Assembly: GCA_041484845.1 (NCBI GenBank)
Contig: JBGPIK010000190.1
Location: 1 to 12,042, forward strand
DNA from: JBGPIK01 sp041484845
GTDB lineage: Bacteria; Desulfobacterota; Binatia; UBA9968
Direction of reading: 5' to 3'
DNA: 12,042 nucleotides
Below the pieces are notes generated by a model. It did not search any database. It saw nothing but the letters and a program-made list of their open reading frames with translations, and was not told where the DNA came from. Below are positions 7,201-12,042 of the stretch, in pieces (the first letter of the stretch is position 1; each line of letters starts with the position of its first letter). Both the position numbers and the translations under genes were made by a program.

Positions 7201-7277
7201 ATGGAATAATGGAGTGATGGAGCGTTGGAGTCATGGGTTTCGGACAATACTCCATTACTCCAGCACTCCAATACTCC
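7201..7277. repeat. Inverted array of strict 8-bp units between livG and livF
   Basis: The left arm is five consecutive octamers: ATGGAATA, ATGGAGTG, ATGGAGCG, TTGGAGTC, ATGGGTTT (7201-7240). The right arm is four octamers of the complementary word: CAATACTC, CATTACTC, CAGCACTC, CAATACTC (7245-7276). In register, 7203-7235 pairs with 7245-7277 at 25 of 33 positions around a 9-nt loop, giving one long imperfect hairpin. The word (TGGAGTNA) differs from that of the livM-livG array, but unit length, symmetry and placement are alike. Just after it, TGAACGTTCA (7281-7290) is a perfect 10-bp palindrome whose last base is the A of the livF ATG, and it resembles the words of the first array. Confidence 0.85.
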
Positions 7278-7289
7278 GATTGAACGTTC

Positions 7290-8033
7290 ATGCTTGCCAT
7301 TGAAAATCTGATGGTCTTCTATGAGAACGCACTCGCCGTCAATAATGTAAGTCTTGAAGTGCGCGAGGCGGAAATCGTTGGGCTTCTGGGCTCGAATGGC
7401 GCCGGGAAATCGACGCTGATGTATACGATCTCGGGCATTATTCTGGATCGGAAAATCAAAGAGCAGAGAAGAGGCGGCGAGAAGATAACGGTCATGGGCG
7501 AAATCCGTTATCGCGGTCGGGATATAGGTCACCTCAAGCCAAGCTTGCGCGTCAAAGAGGGAGTCGTGCTTTGCCCGGAGCGCAGGCGCATCTTTCCGGA
7601 AAGCACGGTCCTTGAGAACCTGAAAATCGGCGCGACGTTGAGAAGCCGTTCGGAGGCGCAGCAAAGCCTTCGCTACGTTTGGCAACTGTTTCCGCCTTTA
7701 CTTGAATTGCGCAATCGGACTGCCGGTTTTTTAAGCGGCGGCGAGCAGCAGATGCTGGCCATTGGCAGAGCGCTGATGGCCAAGCCTAACTTGCTGCTGT
7801 TGGATGAGCCGTTGTTGGGTCTGGCTCCCGCGCTACAGCTCAAAGTGATTGAAGCGATCCGCACCATCGGGCAACTGGGGATTACCGTTCTAGTTGCTGA
7901 TCAGTACGCGCGGCCTCTCCTTCCCATTATCGACAGAGGTTATGTGATTGAAAGCGGATCGATCACCGTGACCGGAACGGGAAAGGATCTGATGGATAAT
8001 CCTCATGTGAGATCGGCGTATTTTGGCATGTGA
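7290..8033 (+). CDS. livF: Liv/HAAT-type ABC importer ATPase, LivF family
   Basis: Second ATPase of the importer, 247 aa. Walker A is GSNGAGKS at 34-41, the family segment PERRRIFPESTVLENL is at 96-111, the ABC signature LSGGEQQ at 148-154, and Walker B LLLLDEPLLGLAP at 168-180 with catalytic E173. The switch region reads VADQY at 202-206, where LivF proteins usually have VEQN; Gln in place of His is normal for this subfamily. Between the Walker A helix and the strand GEIRY lies a charged stretch (about 52-68, KIKEQRRGGEK) that makes this region about 14 residues longer than in a standard LivF. No Shine-Dalgarno precedes the ATG at 7290; a palindrome covers that position instead. The stop TGA at 8031-8033 lies one base before the ligase ATG. 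Confidence 0.93.
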   Translation: MLAIENLMVFYENALAVNNVSLEVREAEIVGLLGSNGAGKSTLMYTISGIILDRKIKEQRRGGEKITVMGEIRYRGRDIGHLKPSLRVKEGVVLCPERRRIFPESTVLENLKIGATLRSRSEAQQSLRYVWQLFPPLLELRNRTAGFLSGGEQQMLAIGRALMAKPNLLLLDEPLLGLAPALQLKVIEAIRTIGQLGITVLVADQYARPLLPIIDRGYVIESGSITVTGTGKDLMDNPHVRSAYFGM

Positions 8034-8034
8034 A

Positions 8035-9723
8035 ATGGAGCCGCTGCTTAAACAAATGATCGAGGAGGAAAAGACGATCCTCACTGCTTTTGAGGCGAGC
8101 GCCGAGAAATATGCGAATAAGTGCGCTCTTATATTTCTAGGCACTCGTTTTAGCTATCGTGAATTGAGAGATCTCATCTACCGATTCGCTACGGCCGCAA
8201 GCGGGCTGGGGATAAACGCGCATGACCGCGTTCTGATTTACTTGCCTAATTCGCCGCAATGGTTGGTGGCCTACATCGGCCTGCAAAAAATCGGCGCCGT
8301 CCCGGTTCCGGTGTCTCCCATCTATCCCCCCTATGAGCTCACGTATTTGCTGAATCACTCGCAGTCGAAGACGATTATCTGCGCCGATACTAATTTTGGC
8401 TATGTCAAGGAAGTCCTGCCCAAAACCCATGTGGATAGGATCATTGTGACGCGCGTGGCCGACCTGCTCCCCATCGGCAAGAGAGTTTTTGGTAAAGTGT
8501 TTGACAAGCTCATGAAGGGTTCCGTAAGCGGCGAAAGCAACGTGTTTTCTTTCCGGCAGCTGATACGAAAATATCCTCCGGCCCCGCCGCACGTGAACAT
8601 AGATGCAAAAAGCCATATCGCGCACATCCTGTACACCGGCGGGACAACGGGCTTTCCCAAAGGAGTTCCGCACGGCCATTTGGAGCTTCTGAGCGGGATT
8701 GTCGGCATCCGGGAGGTCTATCGCGCCGCCATCAAGGAAGGCGAAAACACACTCGTGATGCCCCTTCCGCTGTTTCACATGTTTTCACAGGACATGATTT
8801 TCGCGCTCGGCCTGCATTTGGGAAATACCGTCGTCATCGCGCCGAAGCCCAACATCGATGCCGTTTCGGCGGCGGTGCAAAACTATAAGGGGACGCTGCT
8901 CACCGGTGTACCGAGCCTTTACCGGCTGATTCTGGAAAATGAGCGTTTCGATTTTTATGATTTGAAGAGCCTCAAATATTGCTGGAGCGCCGGCGACGCG
9001 CTTCCTAGCGAAGTTTCGTCGCGCTGGCGGGAAAAAGTCGGCATTCCAATCTATCAAGTCTATGGTTCCACCGAATGTGTCTGCATATCCGTGACTTCGC
9101 CGTCGCGGGAGCCCTCGCCGCGCGGAGTTGGCCGCCTCATTCCGACGCGGCTGGCCAAAGTGCTCGATTCGGAAACGCAGAAGCCTGCGCCGCTGGACGA
9201 AGGAGGTGAGTTGCTGGTGAGCTCTGATTATTCGTTTGTCGTAGAAGGGTATCTCGATAATCCCGCGGAAACTAAAGAGAGCTTTATCGAGCTTGACGGC
9301 AGAACCTGGTGCAAGACCGGCGACCACGTCAAAATGAGCGCTGACGGTGAGATCGAGTTTATTGATCGCAGGGCGGACCTTATCAAACACAAAGGATACC
9401 GTGTCTCCGCGGCGAGAGTGGAATCGGTTCTGCAGGATCATCCGGCGGTAGTCGCTGCTTGTGTCGTGGGAGTACCGGATGTCGTAGCCGGCGAGCAAGT
9501 CAAGGCGTTTGTGATCCTGAAGGCGGACGTTCGCGGTGTTACTTCCTCCGACCTCACCAAACATTGCCGTGAGAGACTTTTGCCTTATGAGGTGCCCGAC
9601 TACATCGAGTTCAGAGACATGCTGCCGAAATCCAAGATCGGAAAGCTCCTGCGCAGAGAAATGCGCGATGAAGAGCAAAGAAAAGTAACCGGCCGCGTTA
9701 AGCCGGAGGAGGTCATTCCATGA
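8035..9723 (+). CDS. Acyl-CoA synthetase (ANL-superfamily AMP-forming ligase)
   Basis: A cytoplasmic enzyme expected to activate a carboxylic acid with ATP to an acyl-adenylate and then to the CoA thioester. It is 562 aa from the ATG at 8035; a TTG at 8023 would add four residues and overlap livF, so I prefer the ATG. Core motifs are complete: phosphate-binding loop YTGGTTGFPKG at 200-210 (A3), YGSTE at 343-347 (A5), TGDH at 428-431 (A7), the hinge and A8 region DRRADLIKHKGYRVS beginning at 444, and the A10 catalytic lysine K537 in PKSKIGKLLRRE. There is no carrier-protein domain, so it is a stand-alone ligase. It begins 1 nt after livF, which argues for translational coupling and a shared substrate with the importer. 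It could be a medium/long-chain fatty acid, benzoate-type or other aryl/acyl ligase; specificity residues cannot be read safely by eye. Confidence 0.92.
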   Translation: MEPLLKQMIEEEKTILTAFEASAEKYANKCALIFLGTRFSYRELRDLIYRFATAASGLGINAHDRVLIYLPNSPQWLVAYIGLQKIGAVPVPVSPIYPPYELTYLLNHSQSKTIICADTNFGYVKEVLPKTHVDRIIVTRVADLLPIGKRVFGKVFDKLMKGSVSGESNVFSFRQLIRKYPPAPPHVNIDAKSHIAHILYTGGTTGFPKGVPHGHLELLSGIVGIREVYRAAIKEGENTLVMPLPLFHMFSQDMIFALGLHLGNTVVIAPKPNIDAVSAAVQNYKGTLLTGVPSLYRLILENERFDFYDLKSLKYCWSAGDALPSEVSSRWREKVGIPIYQVYGSTECVCISVTSPSREPSPRGVGRLIPTRLAKVLDSETQKPAPLDEGGELLVSSDYSFVVEGYLDNPAETKESFIELDGRTWCKTGDHVKMSADGEIEFIDRRADLIKHKGYRVSAARVESVLQDHPAVVAACVVGVPDVVAGEQVKAFVILKADVRGVTSSDLTKHCRERLLPYEVPDYIEFRDMLPKSKIGKLLRREMRDEEQRKVTGRVKPEEVIP

Positions 9724-9753
9724 GTCACAATTGCGGCGCACTTTGAAGCGCGC

Positions 9754-9781
9754 TTTACGACAACGTGGCGAAAACAATAAT
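9754..9781 (+). promoter_or_regulatory. Possible promoter for the second NMT1-like binding protein
   Basis: TTTACG (9754-9759) and AATAAT (9776-9781) are 16 nt apart, matching four and five of six consensus bases. A start near 9788 would leave a leader of about 30 nt before the ATG at 9819. The 95-bp gap after the ligase gene leaves room for independent transcription, but read-through is equally possible. Confidence 0.35.
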
Positions 9782-9818
9782 GGCATATCACGGATAAGAC
9801 CTTCTGGGAGGATCCGTC

Positions 9819-10829
9819 ATGAGACTAAGGCGAACAAAGCAATCTTTCCTTGTCGCGATGTGTTTTATTTTCGGAGTTGTCTTGACTCATTCGAAAGTTC
9901 TGGCGGCCGATAAGCTGGTTGCTCTTTATTCCGCGCGGGTGATGTCCCAAGCGATGCCTTGGATCGCCCAAGAGGCGGGCCTGTTTAAGAAATACGACCT
10001 TGATCTTCAGCTCGTTTACGTAGGGGGCGGGCCACCGGCGGCGGCTGCGGCGCTTGCGGGCGATACCGAAGTGACGCTGGTGGGCGCTTCGTCGATCGTT
10101 CGCCCTTTCGTTCAGGGAAGCAGGGATCTGGTTTTTATCGGAGCGATAAAAAATATCTTGACCCATAGCATTCTCGCTAAACCGGACATCAAGAGACCTG
10201 ACGCCCTGAAAGGAAAGAAAATCGGGGTCACACGGATTGGCAGCAACCCACACTACTTTGCGGTCCAAGCTCTTCGTCATTTTGGTCTTGAGAGCCGAGA
10301 TGTCGCCTTCATCCAAACCGGAGGAGCGCCCGAGACGCTCGCGGCTCTGGTGTCCGAATCCATCGATGCCGCGGTATTGACAGCGCCGACGGATTCCCAA
10401 GCCATCGCGCTCGGGTATCATTATGTTATCTACGGACCCGATCTGCACATCCCCTACGCGGCGACAACTCTGGTCACACGCAGACCCATCATCGCGAAGC
10501 GCGGCGCGGTGCTGGGCCGGTTCATGCGAGTGATGGCGGAAGCCGCGAAGATTTTGCATACGGACAAAGAGTTCACCTACAAAGTTCTGGCCAAGCAGTT
10601 ACGCCTCGAGGACCGAAAGATTCTCGAAGCAAGTTACAATGGAGAGATCAAAGCGCTCGAGACCAAAATGATGATCAGACCGGAGGCGATACAGAGCACC
10701 CTCGATGAAATCGCGCCGAGCGAGCCACGCGCTAAGAACATCAAGCCGCAGGAACTCATTGATACGCGTTATCTCGACGAGATGGAAAAGAGCGGTTTTT
10801 TCGACCAACTGTGGTCCGGCAAGCGGTAA
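9819..10829 (+). CDS. NMT1/THI5-like ABC transporter periplasmic binding protein
   Basis: Periplasmic solute receptor, 336 aa. The signal peptide is clear (R2/R4/R5/K7, hydrophobic 10-23, cleavage near VLAA at 27-30). The mature protein shows the family pattern: strand KLVALYSA, then PWIAQEAGLFKKYDLDLQLV (47-66) and YVGGG, ALAGDTEVTLVG (78-89), the hinge LKGKKIGVTRIGSNPHYF (130-147), and FIQTGGAPE. GGAGG ends 6 nt before the ATG, a good ribosome binding site. It is a close relative of the next binding protein (shared FIGA.KN.LTHS, GKKIGV.RIG.N.HYF, IQTGGAPET, DRK), so these two arose by duplication, while the one at 25-1041 is more distant. Ligand unknown. Its place after the Liv-ligase series hints at a related compound, but NMT1-type receptors normally serve SsuB/SsuC-type importers, none of which is present here. 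Confidence 0.9.
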   Translation: MRLRRTKQSFLVAMCFIFGVVLTHSKVLAADKLVALYSARVMSQAMPWIAQEAGLFKKYDLDLQLVYVGGGPPAAAAALAGDTEVTLVGASSIVRPFVQGSRDLVFIGAIKNILTHSILAKPDIKRPDALKGKKIGVTRIGSNPHYFAVQALRHFGLESRDVAFIQTGGAPETLAALVSESIDAAVLTAPTDSQAIALGYHYVIYGPDLHIPYAATTLVTRRPIIAKRGAVLGRFMRVMAEAAKILHTDKEFTYKVLAKQLRLEDRKILEASYNGEIKALETKMMIRPEAIQSTLDEIAPSEPRAKNIKPQELIDTRYLDEMEKSGFFDQLWSGKR

Positions 10830-10860
10830 AAAAACTCACCACGGAAACGCAGGACGTGAG

Positions 10861-10900
10861 AAAAAATCCGTTCATGGTTCCACAGGCTCACCACGAACGG
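10861..10900 (-). terminator. Terminator-like hairpin, left half of the inverted pair
   Basis: On the minus strand, CCGTTCGTGGT (10900-10890) pairs with ACCATGAACGG (10878-10868) with one mismatch and an 11-nt loop, followed directly by ATTTTTT. No minus-strand gene is visible to the right within the window, so its use as a terminator is uncertain. Confidence 0.4.
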
Positions 10901-10927
10901 GTCAGCGCAATATAAATTCAAGGACTT

Positions 10928-10973
10928 AGCCGTTCGTCCTGAGCGCGCGTCGACACGCGATCGGCTATTTTTT
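10928..10973 (+). terminator. Intrinsic-terminator-like hairpin after the second binding-protein gene
   Basis: AGCCGTTCG (10928-10936) pairs with CGATCGGCT (10958-10966) with one mismatch. An internal stem CGCGT-CGAC-ACGCG (10946-10959) shares two bases with the outer arm, so the two compete slightly. ATTTTTT follows at once (10967-10973). It lies about 100 bp after the stop of the preceding gene and could end its transcript before the next paralogue. Confidence 0.5.
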
Positions 10974-11082
10974 CTCACGACCGCAGAGGACACGGCGGGA
11001 AATAGTTAGCCACAGCAAATGGCCAGGTATCATAAGATATGGCTGCCCGTTCCAAAGGCGTCATCCGCGAATGTTTTAATCT

Positions 11083-11115
11083 CTGCGGCTCAATTCCCCG
11101 CAGCTTGCTGCGAGG
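11083..11115. repeat. Repeat-like hairpin with two alternative pairings
   Basis: CGCAG-CTTG-CTGCG (11099-11112) extends outward with CCC/AGG to an 8-bp stem with one mismatch. Alternatively CTGCGG at 11083-11088 pairs with CCGCAG at 11098-11103. The two folds exclude each other. No T-run follows, so I regard it as a dispersed palindromic repeat first and an attenuator only as a remote option. Confidence 0.45.
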
Positions 11116-11214
11116 TAGTTCATTCTTTTCCGGCCAAGATGCGTTAGATCGCGTTTGAACGGTAGCGCTCAATCTGATAGTTTCCAACGCCGCTAGTTCT
11201 TCGGAGGGATCGCT

Positions 11215-12042
11215 ATGAATAGACGAGTTGCCCTCTCTTGTAACCTCTTCCTGCTAACCGTTCTTTTTGCCTTCGGCGCCAGCCGCGCCTCGTTCGGCGC
11301 AGAAAAACTCATCGGTCTCCAATCGGCGCCGAGTATGGCCATGTCCTTGCCGTGGTTTGCCGAAGAGGCGCGGCTTTACTCGAAATACAGCCTCGACTTT
11401 CAACTTGTTTACATTGCTTCGTCGGGGATCGTGACCGCGGCGATGAGCAGCGGCAGCGGCGAAGTGGCGATCGTCGGCGCTGAGGGACCGATCCGCGCTT
11501 ATATTGGTGGCAACACCGATTTCGTTTTTATCGGCGCGGCGAAGAATGTTCTTACCCACAGCCTGATGGGCAAGCCGGAGATCAAGAAACCCGAAGATTT
11601 GAAGGGCAAAAAGATCGGCGTTGGCCGCATTGGGGGCAACGCGCATTATTTTACGCTTTACGGGATGCGCAAATACGGATTGGACCCAACTCGAGACGCT
11701 AAGTTTATTCAGACCGGCGGCGCTCCTGAAACCTTCGCGGCGTTAGCGTCGGGCGCGGTGGACGCCGCCTCCCTGACCACTCCGCAGGACACCCGTGCGG
11801 CCTTCGCGGGATTCAACTACGTCATTAATGGGCGAGATCTGCGCCCGCCCTATGTGGCCGTGGGTTTTGTGACCCTGCGATCGAGCATCGCCAAACGGCC
11901 AAAGGTGATCAGTCACTTTATGCACGTGATGGCGGAATCATTTAAGCTTATGATTTCAGAGCGTGATCTGGCTTACAGATTGATGGCGAAGAAGATCAAT
12001 TTGACCGACCGCAAAGTGTTCGATGCGGCTTACAACGGAGAG
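11215..12042 (+). CDS. NMT1/THI5-like ABC transporter periplasmic binding protein (cut by window end)
   Basis: An open frame of 276 codons runs without a stop to the window edge. By comparison with its paralogue at 9819-10829, about 60 residues are missing, solely because the window ends. The signal peptide is 1-29 (R3/R4, hydrophobic 10-21, cleavage after SFGA). Family segments: PWFAEEARLYSKYSLDFQLV at 46-65, GEVAIVGAEGPIRAY at 82-96, FIGAAKNVLTHS at 105-116, hinge LKGKKIGVGRIGGNAHYF at 129-146, FIQTGGAPETFAALASG at 164-180. GGAGGG (11203-11208) lies 6 nt before the ATG, fixing the start. It differs from its paralogue in lacking the GGG after the first strand (IASSG at 67-71). It has its own long leader and is probably a separate transcript. 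Ligand unknown. Confidence 0.88.
   Translation, partial: MNRRVALSCNLFLLTVLFAFGASRASFGAEKLIGLQSAPSMAMSLPWFAEEARLYSKYSLDFQLVYIASSGIVTAAMSSGSGEVAIVGAEGPIRAYIGGNTDFVFIGAAKNVLTHSLMGKPEIKKPEDLKGKKIGVGRIGGNAHYFTLYGMRKYGLDPTRDAKFIQTGGAPETFAALASGAVDAASLTTPQDTRAAFAGFNYVINGRDLRPPYVAVGFVTLRSSIAKRPKVISHFMHVMAESFKLMISERDLAYRLMAKKINLTDRKVFDAAYNGE

Larger units (their letters stand above)
10855..10979. repeat. Inverted pair of REP-like units (REPIN-like) with 13-bp terminal inverted repeats
   Basis: The ends are a perfect 13-bp inverted repeat: CGTGAGAAAAAAT at 10855-10867 and ATTTTTTCTCACG at 10967-10979. Inside are two units in opposite orientation. The right unit starts CCGTTCGTCCTGAGC at 10930. The left unit, read on the minus strand from 10900, starts CCGTTCGTGGTGAGC. 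These agree at 13 of 15 bases, and each continues into its own hairpin followed outward by ATTTTTTCTCAC. The whole can fold as a three-way junction. REP doublets of this kind are known as REPINs, moved by IS200-like RAYT transposases; assigning this copy to that class is inference. Confidence 0.65.
10830..11214. other. Intergenic region with REP-like hairpins between paralogous binding-protein genes
   Basis: A 385-bp gap without a credible gene. The first 150 bp hold an inverted pair of hairpins with T-runs (listed separately). About 11040-11120 holds another repeat-like hairpin. A weak promoter-like pair TTGAAC (11155-11160) and TAGTTT (11178-11183), 17 nt apart, lies upstream of the next gene. 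The remainder (about 10985-11080 and 11120-11150) shows nothing I can assign. Confidence 0.6.

Noticed and set aside
8023..8034. TTG start for the acyl-CoA synthetase overlapping livF
   Set aside because: The ATG at 8035, one base after the livF stop, is the simpler, coupled start; the extra four residues have no support.
8785..9786. Minus-strand open frame (333 codons) opposite the acyl-CoA synthetase
   Set aside because: The plus strand carries all ANL motifs in order; the antisense frame is a codon-bias shadow.
11215..12042. Apparent truncation of the last binding protein as a pseudogene
   Set aside because: The frame is intact to the last base; it is cut only by the window edge.

Overview
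The window is bacterial and appears to come from a Gram-negative organism, because at least five products carry export signals for a periplasm. Gene density, moderate-to-high GC, many solute-binding proteins and intergenic spacers filled with palindromic short-unit repeats fit uncultivated soil or sediment lineages of the Desulfobacterota/Binatota/Rokubacteria/Tectomicrobia type. That placement is inferred from style only; there is no rRNA or marker gene.

Layout. At the left (25-1041, minus strand) is a periplasmic binding protein of the NMT1/THI5-SsuA type. A 0.6-kb divergent spacer follows, holding two related GC-rich palindromic elements, further hairpins and a good sigma70-like promoter. 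That promoter faces a plus-strand series: a secreted LVIVD-repeat beta-propeller protein (1654-3114), then a complete branched-chain-amino-acid-type (HAAT/Liv) ABC importer consisting of binding protein (3156-4460), two permeases (4465-5337, 5341-6345) and two ATPases (6451-7197, 7290-8033), then an acyl-CoA synthetase of the ANL superfamily (8035-9723). Two more NMT1-like binding proteins follow (9819-10829 and 11215 to the window edge). They are clear paralogues of each other, separated by a 385-bp spacer with an inverted pair of REP-like hairpins and another repeat hairpin.

How the genes work together (inference). The Liv proteins form one importer, and the ligase start codon lies one base after the second ATPase's stop, so uptake and CoA activation of the imported compound are probably coupled. 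This suggests a carboxylic acid (aromatic, fatty or branched-chain) as substrate rather than an amino acid used directly. The LVIVD protein, upstream on the same strand with a 41-bp gap, would act outside the cytoplasmic membrane. The three NMT1-like binding proteins have no matching SsuB/SsuC-type ATPase or permease in the window.

Most unusual sequence: the spacers livM-livG and livG-livF each contain an inverted array of degenerate 8-9 bp units, of a different word in each spacer. Each runs nearly to the next start codon, and neither ATPase gene has a recognisable Shine-Dalgarno. The operon looks otherwise conventional. I see no defence system, CRISPR array, transposase or RNA gene.
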